A stretch of DNA of 64,000 nt from UBA7867 sp964579205 (GTDB taxonomy: Bacteria; Bacillota; Clostridia; Christensenellales; UBA1242): assembly GCA_964579205.1 (NCBI GenBank), contig CAZOFH010000005.1, positions 1-64,000 on the forward strand. The letters run 5' to 3'. Under the pieces are notes generated by a model. The model was given only the letters and a program-made list of their open reading frames with translations. It was not told where the DNA came from and searched no databases. Below are positions 34,308 to 41,704 of the stretch, piece after piece (the stretch's first letter is position 1; each line of letters begins with the position of its first letter). Made by a program: the position numbers and the translations under genes.

Positions 34308-35396
34308 CTATCTTGTCTGAGCCTGCTCGTCTTCATTTTCCTGCTCTTGCTCGATATCTTGCTCACCATAATCAACCAGTTTGCGAGGCTCGTGCGTAGG
34401 CAAACTACCATAGATAGCATTCGCCACTGCCTCGAGAGGATTATTTTCAGAGGTCAGCAAAGCGCCATTCTCGAGCACAATACGCCCGTCACCGTCAGCG
34501 ACTATTGATATCGGAGTGCCATCTTTGTCAAAACACTCGATAGTGACAGGGAAAGGCAAAACGCCGTCGATATATCTCTCTCTAAGTCTTTGAGAAATGC
34601 ATTCCAAAGCCACGGCAAACTCTTTGTCCGACCTCGCAGCAAAACTACTCTCAATAATGTCAGGCTCGTGTGTATCGGTATCTTTTTCTACTAGTTCGCC
34701 TGCAGCATCCCTCTTTTGAGCGCCAATCTTGATAGAGCCCTCAAAGTGTCTGCTCGGGTCGATATTCTCGTCGAGAGTCTGCGACATATCTGCATTCCTC
34801 TCAGAAAACAACATATCGACATCAGTCTGTAGCGATGTCATAGCCCTATTCATCTTGTCAGCCTCTGCAGCGATCTCTTCTTGCTTATTCTTGACGACAT
34901 CATTAGCCAAAACTACAGGTCTAGGCAGCACATTCGCATACTCCTGCAACTCAGTATCCGAAATCATACGCTTTTTCCTACAAAAAGCCAAGTCACGGTT
35001 GAGACTCTTTTCTAGCCTCAATCTCTCTTGGTCAAAGTGGTTTTTGCCATCGTCACGGAGCCTCTTTAGCCTATTCCTAGTCCTCATCGCGCGTAAATAC
35101 CTACGATATTTGAGATGCCCAGCGATACCACCGATAGCCGACCCCAAGAGCCCTGCGCCCGAAATGGTAGCGACCACCCACAAAACGCCCACCGTCCAGC
35201 CAGACAAAAATCCAGTCAATAAAAACAGTGCCAAAAATCCCCAGCCAGAAATAAAACTAGCCACAGTAGGCATTTTTGCCTTTTCCCTAATATCAGAGTC
35301 ACATTTACCCAAGACTTTGTCGAATTCTTTCTGCGGGAGTTGCCGCTTTAACTTAGCCATCTCCTCATTATGCTCGTCAAACTTTTCTCTGTTCAT
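34308..35396 (-). CDS. Membrane protein of unknown function with coiled-coil region
   Basis: I do not recognise this 362-residue protein. The first 45 residues are charged and helical; two hydrophobic segments lie at about 46-66 (SFISGWGFLALFLLTGFLSG) and 68-92, then a basic stretch (HLKYRRYLRAMRTRNRLKRL) that should face the cytoplasm. A long charged helical region with coiled-coil character follows (about 115-205), then a small folded-looking domain (about 255-330) and an acidic Glu/Asp tail. It has its own near-consensus promoter at 35423-35451. It lies between spoIVFB and lgt; a link to division or sporulation is possible from place alone. Confidence 0.75.
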   Translation of the reverse strand: MNREKFDEHNEEMAKLKRQLPQKEFDKVLGKCDSDIREKAKMPTVASFISGWGFLALFLLTGFLSGWTVGVLWVVATISGAGLLGSAIGGIAGHLKYRRYLRAMRTRNRLKRLRDDGKNHFDQERLRLEKSLNRDLAFCRKKRMISDTELQEYANVLPRPVVLANDVVKNKQEEIAAEADKMNRAMTSLQTDVDMLFSERNADMSQTLDENIDPSRHFEGSIKIGAQKRDAAGELVEKDTDTHEPDIIESSFAARSDKEFAVALECISQRLRERYIDGVLPFPVTIECFDKDGTPISIVADGDGRIVLENGALLTSENNPLEAVANAIYGSLPTHEPRKLVDYGEQDIEQEQENEDEQAQTR

Positions 35397-35422
35397 TCCC
35401 TTTCTTCCCTTTGTTTTTTCTT

Positions 35423-35451
35423 ATTATAGCATAGAATTGGATAATTTTCAA
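35423..35451 (-). promoter_or_regulatory. Promoter of the 34308-35396 gene
   Basis: Minus strand: -35 TTGAAA (35446-35451), 17-base spacer ending TGC (extended -10), -10 TATAAT (35423-35428). Confidence 0.85.
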
Positions 35452-35482
35452 GGGTATTGCCCAAATTTGTGATGAAAATTTA

Positions 35483-36322
35483 TTAGGTCACGATGAGTCG
35501 TAATTCGGTATTGGCGGGGTAAATCTGGAGCAACTTTTGCAAGTCCAATTCGTTGATTTTCCCCACCACTCTATATTGGCTATCAATGACATTAAATTCG
35601 GTGAGGCTGTCAGGAGTCACGGCAGAAATCAGCCTAAACAGCGGCAAATCCTCAGGTACGGCGAGCGACCGCATTTTTAGCCCACGGCTCAAATGACTAG
35701 TCTTGCTCTCGATAATCCCCATATGCGAGTAGTACGCCTGTTTGTCCTCTAATATCGAGGTCAGTAGCAGAAATGTGCCAAAGACTAGCAGGGTAAAATT
35801 CGGCACAAAGAGTATAGTCATCAAAAACGCGACCAAAATAGCACTAGAGACTGCGATCCCCAAGATGCGCACGCGTCGAATAGCAGTCTTTTTGTCCAAT
35901 TTTTTGCTCAAAAATGCCAGCAACACCCTGCCGCCGTCTAGCGGGAATACGGGCAGGCAATTTATCACCGCAGTACAGAGATTGGCGTAGACAAACACTT
36001 GGGTATAGGCGTAAGTTATAGGAAAAACCCACCACACCGCGCACCCCAGCACTGCCAAAACAAGGTTGCACACAGGTCCCGCGATCGCTACAAGCACCTC
36101 GTCACGCGGGCAGAAAAAGCGACTTTCTCCACTAAGTGAAGCACCGTGCGGCATCAAGGTAATCTGGTTGAGTCTATACCCCAACTTTTTGGCGACCATT
36201 GCGTGCGCCAATTCGTGCAAGATAATAGTAATAAGATAACTAATCAGCAAGACAAAGTAATTGAGATAGACCAAAATCCCCGCGAACACCACAAACAGCG
36301 GATGAACGATATATTTTATCAT
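35483..36322 (-). CDS. spoIVFB: SpoIVFB-type site-2 intramembrane metalloprotease
   Basis: In Bacillus SpoIVFB cuts pro-sigma-K within the mother-cell membrane late in sporulation. The 279-residue product has the zinc motif HELAH (36-40) in a TM segment, the third ligand in FPLDGGR (D129), several further TM segments and a C-terminal CBS-like or regulatory part of about 80 residues. Start at 36322 is preferred over a TTG four codons earlier because it overlaps the stop of the preceding small gene (ATGA), so translation is coupled. It is the last gene of mreB-like / minD / minE / small TM / spoIVFB. SpoIVFA, the usual inhibitor and partner, is missing as a full-size gene. Confidence 0.88.
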   Translation of the reverse strand: MIKYIVHPLFVVFAGILVYLNYFVLLISYLITIILHELAHAMVAKKLGYRLNQITLMPHGASLSGESRFFCPRDEVLVAIAGPVCNLVLAVLGCAVWWVFPITYAYTQVFVYANLCTAVINCLPVFPLDGGRVLLAFLSKKLDKKTAIRRVRILGIAVSSAILVAFLMTILFVPNFTLLVFGTFLLLTSILEDKQAYYSHMGIIESKTSHLSRGLKMRSLAVPEDLPLFRLISAVTPDSLTEFNVIDSQYRVVGKINELDLQKLLQIYPANTELRLIVT

Positions 36323-36468
36323 ACCCCACCCCAATAAACATAATAAATAGGCTCACGCACCACACCCGCACTCTGCATATATTCACGTACGCCCAGCATA
36401 TCGCACACTAGGCAGACTATTGCCACCCAAATAACGGTGAGCAGCAACACAAAAATTTTGTCACGCAT
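36319..36468 (-). CDS. 49-residue membrane protein between minE and spoIVFB
   Basis: A short gene easily missed by length cut-offs. The protein begins MRDKIFVLLLTVIWVAIVCL and has one TM segment (about 5-23), two Cys (19, 22) and a short polar tail ending IYYVYWGGV. AGGTGG is just upstream of the ATG. It starts 7 bases after minE stops, and its stop TGA overlaps the spoIVFB ATG, a firm sign of translational coupling. It occupies the place of spoIVFA in Bacillus. It may be a tiny SpoIVFB partner or regulator; there is no sequence support for homology to SpoIVFA. Confidence 0.72.
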   Translation of the reverse strand: MRDKIFVLLLTVIWVAIVCLVCDMLGVREYMQSAGVVREPIYYVYWGGV

Positions 36469-36475
36469 ATTCCAC

Positions 36476-36706
36476 CTACTCGTTTATTAACCCGACAACT
36501 TTTAGCCGAAAACAAGACACCTTGCAACGCAAAACATATGTGCCATTGCTCTCAATGTCTAGCCTAGTGTAGACATCTTCGGGCGCGATATCCATAAAAT
36601 TCGCCAGCACTTTGTAAATTTCTACATTCAAGAGTTCGTTGAGTTTGTTTGGATTGATGAATTTGTCATTGATAAGGATTTGATTGAGACGCGTTAATTT
36701 CCCCAT
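36476..36706 (-). CDS. minE: Cell-division topological factor MinE-like
   Basis: Product of 76 residues. MinE stimulates the MinD ATPase and drives oscillation or clearing of the division inhibitor from midcell. The protein matches mostly the C-terminal MinE domain: LNELLNVEIYKVLANFMDIAPEDVYTRLDIESNGTYVLRC is close to the usual L...EI..VI.KYV.I..E.V.V.L......LE. The MinD-binding N-terminal helix is short and divergent. It follows minD by nine bases. No minC is seen nearby. Identification rests on position and this partial match. Confidence 0.8.
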   Translation of the reverse strand: MGKLTRLNQILINDKFINPNKLNELLNVEIYKVLANFMDIAPEDVYTRLDIESNGTYVLRCKVSCFRLKVVGLINE

Positions 36707-36715
36707 TTTTCTCTC

Positions 36716-37477
36716 CTAAAAATTTTTGCCAAAGCCGATCTTTTTGCTCTGCGGCATCGCCCGATTGAGTGCGACATTATTAGCCAAATCCACCCAATCA
36801 CTCATCTCTCCGTCACGCATCCCACCCAAGCCTCCCGTTGTCGTAGACAGCATACCTAGGCTGAGATTCTCGTGCAGTACCCCTATCAGAGGAATGCGTA
36901 GGCTAGAGGCGATTTCGTGAGGCGAATACATTATGTTTTTGGCTACAAGGTCGTTTTTGACGCGATTGACCACTAGACTAATGCTATCTATGCACCCGCA
37001 CAAAAGGTTGCACACGCGCCCAGCATCACGAATAGCAATTAGATGCGGAGTGGTCACGACCAGCGCTTCATTAGCATAAAAGACGGCACGGCGGAATTCA
37101 AACCCAACCCCAGCAGGGCAATCAATGAGAATGTAATCAAAAGATGAGTTGAGTTCGTTTATCACATCTTGGATTGCGCTAGTCGTAATACGGGTGGCGT
37201 CCGCAATATTGACGCACGGCAAAAAATACAGGCTCGGGTTTTCCTCGCAACGGATGAGTGCTTGTCTCACTCTACACCGTTGCCCCAAGATATCGCACAA
37301 ATCGTAATTTACCTTTGCGTCCACACCCGCGACCAAGTCGAGGTTGTTTAGCCCGATATCTAGGTCGAGGATTACCGCCTTGCTACCCATTTTTGCCAAA
37401 TTATATCCCAAGAGATACGCGGTAGTAGTCTTGCCCACGCCGCCCTTGCCACTGGTAATCACTATTCTTCTAGCCAT
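36716..37477 (-). CDS. minD: Septum site-determining ATPase MinD
   Basis: Product of 253 residues, a deviant-Walker-A ATPase: SGKGGVGKTT (8-17), then LDLDIGLNNLDLVAG and DYILIDCPAGVGFEF (about 116). These are firm MinD rather than ParA features. It binds the membrane in the ATP form and places the division septum; in spore formers it also affects asymmetric division. The C-terminus SKKIGFGKNF is shorter and less clearly amphipathic than the usual membrane-targeting helix. First min gene of the cluster, about 90 bases after the MreB-like gene. Confidence 0.95.
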   Translation of the reverse strand: MARRIVITSGKGGVGKTTTAYLLGYNLAKMGSKAVILDLDIGLNNLDLVAGVDAKVNYDLCDILGQRCRVRQALIRCEENPSLYFLPCVNIADATRITTSAIQDVINELNSSFDYILIDCPAGVGFEFRRAVFYANEALVVTTPHLIAIRDAGRVCNLLCGCIDSISLVVNRVKNDLVAKNIMYSPHEIASSLRIPLIGVLHENLSLGMLSTTTGGLGGMRDGEMSDWVDLANNVALNRAMPQSKKIGFGKNF

Positions 37478-37568
37478 ACTGCCTCCACATACGGGTACAT
37501 TTTAGTGAAAAGTGAGCAAAAAGTAAAGAGCAAAGACTGACCTTTGCCCTTTTCTACACAAGTATATT

Positions 37569-38567
37569 TTATCCGACATTTTTCATCAATCTTTTGTACA
37601 GCGCCTTACTCTTGCCCAACTTGCCCAGCCCATATAGCGTACATTCGTAATTTGCGACGAACACGGGCAAGCCAATTTTGTTACTCATAAACTCGCTTAG
37701 CCCCGATATGAGGCTGCCGCGCCCGCAAAACACCGCACCTTGAATAGCCAAATTCTTGCGCGTGAGTGGGGTCTGCTGCCCAAAAAGTTTCGCCGCGGCG
37801 TCACCAATAGCCTTGTAATAACCAATTATTGCGTCATAGATATCGCTGCTATGGATTTTCGTCAAGCGCTGCCGCCCCGTCCTAATATCCACTCCCGAGT
37901 AGGATAATTCAAACGCATTATTTTTGCTAAGAACTGCAGAATGCTTTAAAATTTCGCCCAAAGTCTCAGAGTCAAGACTAACGCCGTAGCGAAATTTCAC
38001 CTGCTCAAATATCGCCTGCTCAAAATTCTTTGTCCCAACATTCATAGTCAGCGCCGAAGCGATACCCTGTTCTGAGAGAATGGCGATATCGGTGTTTGCC
38101 GTATTGATATCCACTATTATACAGCACAAAAAGTCGTCAAAAGTTATGCCGCATCCCACCATATCCGCTATCGGGTACGGCACAAAATCGACTTCGCTAA
38201 TTCCAGCATAATATGATAGTTCGCGGATACTTTTTTTGAATTGCGGCGTCACTCCACACGACACAGCGAAATGGGCTACAATGTTTGCATTAGGCTTGTC
38301 CACCGTGACGCGACGAACATATTCCGCCATCATTTGCCTAGCGTACAGCATATCGCTAGCGTCCACCCCGTCAACACCCACTGGATAAACGAAAAACTGG
38401 TCGTGTTGCGCCTTTTGCGCGGTAGAACCGTAACCCAAAATCTGCACATCCTGATAGTCGCCCTGACACAACACGGCGTTTGGCTCGTCCAGAACGACGC
38501 CCTTGCCATCTCGATAAATTGCGGTATTATTCGGTGTAAAATCTATGCTCAAAACTATTTTTGACAT
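37569..38567 (-). CDS. MreB-like actin-fold protein with altered nucleotide site
   Basis: Product of 332 residues. The start VLSIDFTPNNTAIYRDGKGVVLDEPNAV lines up with MreB (IGIDLGTANTLVYVKGKGIVLNEP), and the length is normal for MreB. The phosphate loops differ: DLGTAN is DFTPNN (9-14) and DIGGGT is DINTANT (153-159); the conserved EEP before helix 2 is VPYP (128-132). So filament formation or ATP use may differ from normal MreB. Start at 38567 has AAGGAAG eight bases upstream. Next to minD, as mreB is in other Firmicutes, but no mreC or mreD follows. It may be a second, specialised MreB paralogue. Confidence 0.82.
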   Translation of the reverse strand: MSKIVLSIDFTPNNTAIYRDGKGVVLDEPNAVLCQGDYQDVQILGYGSTAQKAQHDQFFVYPVGVDGVDASDMLYARQMMAEYVRRVTVDKPNANIVAHFAVSCGVTPQFKKSIRELSYYAGISEVDFVPYPIADMVGCGITFDDFLCCIIVDINTANTDIAILSEQGIASALTMNVGTKNFEQAIFEQVKFRYGVSLDSETLGEILKHSAVLSKNNAFELSYSGVDIRTGRQRLTKIHSSDIYDAIIGYYKAIGDAAAKLFGQQTPLTRKNLAIQGAVFCGRGSLISGLSEFMSNKIGLPVFVANYECTLYGLGKLGKSKALYKRLMKNVG

Positions 38568-38647
38568 TACAAAACTTCCTTTTGACATAATTTTAGCAAA
38601 AGTGCGTTTTTAATGCAATCAAAATCACAACATTTTTGACAAAAAAA

Positions 38648-38665
38648 CATACCCCGCAGGGTATG
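38648..38665 (-). terminator. Terminator of the Ppx/GppA-like gene
   Basis: CATACCC (38648-38654), loop CGCA, GGGTATG (38659-38665), with a T-run after it on the minus strand. Confidence 0.88.
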
Positions 38666-38667
38666 AA

Positions 38668-40236
38668 TTATAATATCTCGAGATTTTTGCCAAAAACTTT
38701 CTTAAAATCGACGCTCGCCTCGATAGCCGACTTTACCTCAAACTGGATATCCGCGCCATCCGTCACCGTCTTCATAATGACGGCATCGCCCAAAACATCA
38801 CAAGCGAGGTCTACAATGTGCTCTTGCTGAGACCTATCGAGCGCTACCGAAATCTTGAGAATTGCAGCCAATTTCTTGACTGCTGCGAGGTCCTCATCAT
38901 CCACTAGGTCTTTGTAACGCACCCAGTCAGACAGGCTAAACTCCTCGGCATTTTGTGTCGCAGCGATAAAGGCAGCCAGCACCAAATCACGATGAGACAA
39001 GCCATAAACCTCAGAATTGAGGATGACAGACAAGGCGTCCTTTTTGCTAGGTGAATACCTCAGTCTCATCCCGCAATCGTACATATAGCTAGCCACTTTC
39101 AGCGGACGCAAGTAATGCCTATTTAGTTTGTGCATCACCCGCAGTTGTCTAAACAGCAGCGCCGCCAACTCATACACGTGCAACTGGTTGGAAACATAGT
39201 TTTCTCTAAAACTCAAGTTTGCATTGAGGCTGTAGCCGACGATGTCTACGATTGGCTTTTCTGCAGTGCTAGGCACGCATTGGTTAAACAATATACCAGT
39301 AGAAACATTCGAGGTAGAGATGATGAACTTCCCCTGCTCCAAATATTCCATAAATGCGCGCACGATAGACAGCCCTGCCGCGACAGAATTCGCCGAACGC
39401 TGACTGATGCCCTTGATTTTGCTACGCTTGTCAATGTCTAGTGCCTTGATAGCATTGTAGACATTGTCAAAATCTTTTTGCGTCACCTCGTATGAGTGAG
39501 CAAGGTCGAGCGGGTACTTTTTACCCTTTCTGCTGATTTTGCCGATGCTCTCAAAAGCATCCCCGACGCCCACCAATTTTAACTCTTCAAAATCGCAGTC
39601 CTTGAGCCAAGCACAATTCTCACTCAGCTGCTCAAAAAACTTCTCTTGGAGAGCCTGCATCACCTGCTCTGGCGTACCGGTAATCTCGGGATGCTTTGTC
39701 ACCAAGGTCTCGGTACCGTACGGCAAGGTAATGGAATTGACTATCGCCTTGCGCGCATACTGCACTACATGGGTATAGTCGTCGTCAATATACATAATGA
39801 CGCCTTTGGGCGCGTCGACCGAATTGACTACCGCGGTGTAGACCGACACAATCTCGTCCATCCCCTGCAGCAGCCTAATCTTAAAGCCGGATGCAATCTC
39901 CAACTCCTCCAAAAATCCGTAGTGATTCTTTGCCTCTCTAAATCCAGCAGTCGCATAAGCCACCGCCTTTTGCACGCCCAAATCATCACAGAGTTTGCGG
40001 TACATTTTGACCAATTCCACACATTCTGCCACCTGTGTAGGCTTGATAAACCCGTCCTGCGCCACATCCTCGTACACCTTGATAGGCTCGATAAACTGGT
40101 CAAACACCTCAAAGCAAGTGTCGGCAATCTGCCAAGCAAAAACGAGCTTTAACTGACGCGGGGTCAACTCTAGCAGTGCTACTTTTTCTTTTTGTCTGTC
40201 TAGCGAAATTTTCTTTTCCAAATTAATCTGATTCAA
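38668..40236 (-). CDS. Ppx/GppA-like protein with degenerate phosphate loops and HD-like domain
   Basis: Product of 522 residues shaped like exopolyphosphatase/guanosine pentaphosphatase: an actin-like fold (1-300) with AYATAGFREAKN (94-104, where the family has ATSA-RDA-N) and QGMDEIVSVY, then an HD-type domain (about 350-450: LRQLRVMHKL to ASYMYDCG). The loops that hold phosphate are not conserved: the N-terminal D-x-GTNS is ELTPRQL (23-29), and the DIGGGS motif is YIDDDYT (149-155). So it may not be an active hydrolase; it could be a (p)ppGpp or polyphosphate sensor. It starts with TTG at 40236, supported by GAGGA seven bases upstream, overlapping the ferredoxin stop region. Confidence 0.8.
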   Translation of the reverse strand: MNQINLEKKISLDRQKEKVALLELTPRQLKLVFAWQIADTCFEVFDQFIEPIKVYEDVAQDGFIKPTQVAECVELVKMYRKLCDDLGVQKAVAYATAGFREAKNHYGFLEELEIASGFKIRLLQGMDEIVSVYTAVVNSVDAPKGVIMYIDDDYTHVVQYARKAIVNSITLPYGTETLVTKHPEITGTPEQVMQALQEKFFEQLSENCAWLKDCDFEELKLVGVGDAFESIGKISRKGKKYPLDLAHSYEVTQKDFDNVYNAIKALDIDKRSKIKGISQRSANSVAAGLSIVRAFMEYLEQGKFIISTSNVSTGILFNQCVPSTAEKPIVDIVGYSLNANLSFRENYVSNQLHVYELAALLFRQLRVMHKLNRHYLRPLKVASYMYDCGMRLRYSPSKKDALSVILNSEVYGLSHRDLVLAAFIAATQNAEEFSLSDWVRYKDLVDDEDLAAVKKLAAILKISVALDRSQQEHIVDLACDVLGDAVIMKTVTDGADIQFEVKSAIEASVDFKKVFGKNLEIL

Positions 40237-40239
40237 TTC

Positions 40240-40413
40240 CTAATCCTCACTGATAGTAATAGCAGATACAGGGCATACACCCTCACAAGTCCCGCATTTT
40301 ATACATACATCTTTGTTTATCTCTGCTTTGCCATTAGCGTCAAAACTAATAGCCCCTACTGGACACATACTCGCACAAGCACCGCATCCCAAACATACAT
40401 TTTTATCAATCAT
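40240..40413 (-). CDS. 2[4Fe-4S] ferredoxin
   Basis: Small electron carrier of 57 residues, shorter than many gene-finding limits. It has two full clusters: C-x2-C-x2-C-x3-CP at C7, C10, C13, C17 and at C37, C40, C43, C47 (CLGCGACASMCP and CIKCGTCEGVCP). That is the clostridial bacterial-type ferredoxin. The ATG at 40413 has GGAG upstream (GAGGAGATGACAAAAA). It ends three bases before the TTG start of the Ppx/GppA-like gene, so the two are coupled, though a functional tie is unclear. It points to anaerobic metabolism. Confidence 0.94.
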   Translation of the reverse strand: MIDKNVCLGCGACASMCPVGAISFDANGKAEINKDVCIKCGTCEGVCPVSAITISED

Positions 40414-40554
40414 TTTTTGTCATCTCCTCATATTTTTTTGTAGACTATATCACAAAATGAAGCCTTTTGTCAATAGGTAAATTGCAAAAAAAAATTTTTA
40501 TAATTTTTTCAAAAAAATTACGCAAAAAGACTTTATTTATTCTCAAAAGTGTGC

Positions 40555-40560
40555 TATAAT
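40555..40560 (+). promoter_or_regulatory. Candidate promoter of tRNA-Leu
   Basis: TATAAT (40555-40560) preceded by TGC (extended -10), about 105 bases before the tRNA. The -35 (TTTATT, near 40532) is weak. Confidence 0.5.
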
Positions 40561-40663
40561 AATGTTGCTTTTTGAGTAAGTGGCATAGTTTCGTACCATT
40601 TTGCTGGGGGGGTGGGGCTGTTTGCCCCATATCTCAAAAAAGTGGGCGGAGTGCATTGCATTT

Positions 40664-40752
40664 GCGGTAATGGCGGAATTGGCAGACGCGCAAGACTAAG
40701 GATCTTGTGGCTTATAAAGGCCGTGGAAGTTCGAGTCTTCTTTACCGCACCA
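40664..40752 (+). tRNA. tRNA-Leu (anticodon AAG)
   Basis: An 89-base class II tRNA with a long variable arm and encoded CCA (40750-40752). Acceptor GCGGTAA/TTACCGC, anticodon stem CAAGA/TCTTG with loop CTAAGGA, so anticodon AAG (40698-40700), T-arm GGAAG-TTCGAGT-CTTCT. A34 is expected to be changed to inosine by TadA. Most bacteria have GAG for these Leu codons. Confidence 0.95.
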
Positions 40753-40773
40753 GATTTTTACTCACCTAGCGCT

Positions 40774-40806
40774 AGGGATTAGCAATTCGCTAGTCCCTTT
40801 TGTTTT
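40774..40806 (+). terminator. Terminator after tRNA-Leu
   Basis: AGGGATTAGC (40774-40783) pairs with GCTAGTCCCT (40789-40798), one T-G pair, followed by TTTTGTTTTGTTT. Confidence 0.88.
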
Positions 40807-40830
40807 GTTTAGAGTTTGATGCGGTCGACA

Positions 40831-40871
40831 GGCGCGGCTTGCCGTCAGTCGCGGGCAGCGACTGGTGCGCC
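40831..40871. repeat. GC-rich nested palindrome
   Basis: GGCGC (40831-40835) with GCGCC (40867-40871) encloses CAGTCGC (40846-40852), loop GGGCA, GCGACTG (40858-40864). GGCTTGCCG inside is also found in the 182-267 structure. Function unknown. Confidence 0.55.
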
Positions 40872-40891
40872 CCTGAATAGACAAACGCAAA

Positions 40892-40913
40892 AAGCCCTCA
40901 ATATAGAGGGCTT
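40892..40913 (-). terminator. Terminator of the acidic zinc-ribbon gene
   Basis: AAGCCCTC (40892-40899), loop AATATA, GAGGGCTT (40906-40913). Confidence 0.8.
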
Positions 40914-40978
40914 GTATTTTTGTATTGCGCAGGCAAGCCTAATGAATAGAATTACCACGTGACCAATTATCACCACGA

Positions 40979-41593
40979 TTACTTATCATCAAAGTCGTCG
41001 TCATCGTCTTCATCAAAATCATCATCGTAGTCGTCATCATCTTCATCATCGTCATCGTAGTCGTCATCGTCAAAATCGTCATCGTAGTTAAAGTCGTCTT
41101 CAAAATCGTCCTTATAATCGTCGTCTTCCTCATCTTCTGCAAGGTCGTCATCATCCAACTCATCGCTAAAGTCGACTTCATCATCCAGAGGTATGCCAAT
41201 ATCGAGGTCGTCTAACCCTTCGAGCACGGCGGCATCGCCATTGACATCGATGTCGTTGACCATTTCGCCCAAGCCGTCATCGTCGTCGGCAAGGTCGTCA
41301 TCATCTTCATCGTCCCACTTTGCGCCCGTGTCCATATCGTCATCATCGCAAATTTTCTTTTCGCGCTCATGCTCTTTGCGGCACGACTCACACATAATCT
41401 CTTCTTCATTTATGTAATTAGTCTTACAAATCGGGCAAATGTCAAGGTCAAAATCCATATCCAGATCCAAATCCTTGTCATCTGAAAATGCTGCTTCCAT
41501 CTCTTTTTTGCAAACACTACAAAATTTGTCATTCACATTGATATAATTGAGTTCGCAACGAGGACAGCGAATAAACTTGTTATCTGTATCCAA
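40979..41593 (-). CDS. Zinc-ribbon protein with long Asp/Glu-rich tail
   Basis: Product of 204 residues, start set at TTG 41593 because AGGAG (41602-41606) is eight bases upstream; a second TTG at 41614 has no such site. Two C-x2-C pairs are seen: CPRC and CSVC near the start (about 11-30), and CPIC and CESC at about 55-75, giving probably two zinc ribbons. From residue 85 on it is mostly Asp, Glu and a few Tyr/Phe, ending in a pure acidic run. Such tails mimic nucleic acid and often bind basic proteins or RNA polymerase (as RpoE delta does). No function can be named. The DNA is a GAT/GAC repeat that could vary in length. Confidence 0.8.
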   Translation of the reverse strand: MDTDNKFIRCPRCELNYINVNDKFCSVCKKEMEAAFSDDKDLDLDMDFDLDICPICKTNYINEEEIMCESCRKEHEREKKICDDDDMDTGAKWDDEDDDDLADDDDGLGEMVNDIDVNGDAAVLEGLDDLDIGIPLDDEVDFSDELDDDDLAEDEEDDDYKDDFEDDFNYDDDFDDDDYDDDDEDDDDYDDDFDEDDDDDFDDK

Positions 41594-41704
41594 AATAAAT
41601 TCTCCTAAAACCAAACTTTCATTTGCATCAGCAAATTTGGTTACTATTATATAGACTAATTTGGAAAAAGTAAACTATTTTGACACACTTTTTTAAAAAA
41701 TTTT

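Noticed and set aside
40979..41200. Tandem-repeat locus or CRISPR-like array
   Set aside because: The repetition is the GAT/GAC coding of an acidic tail with no spacer pattern.
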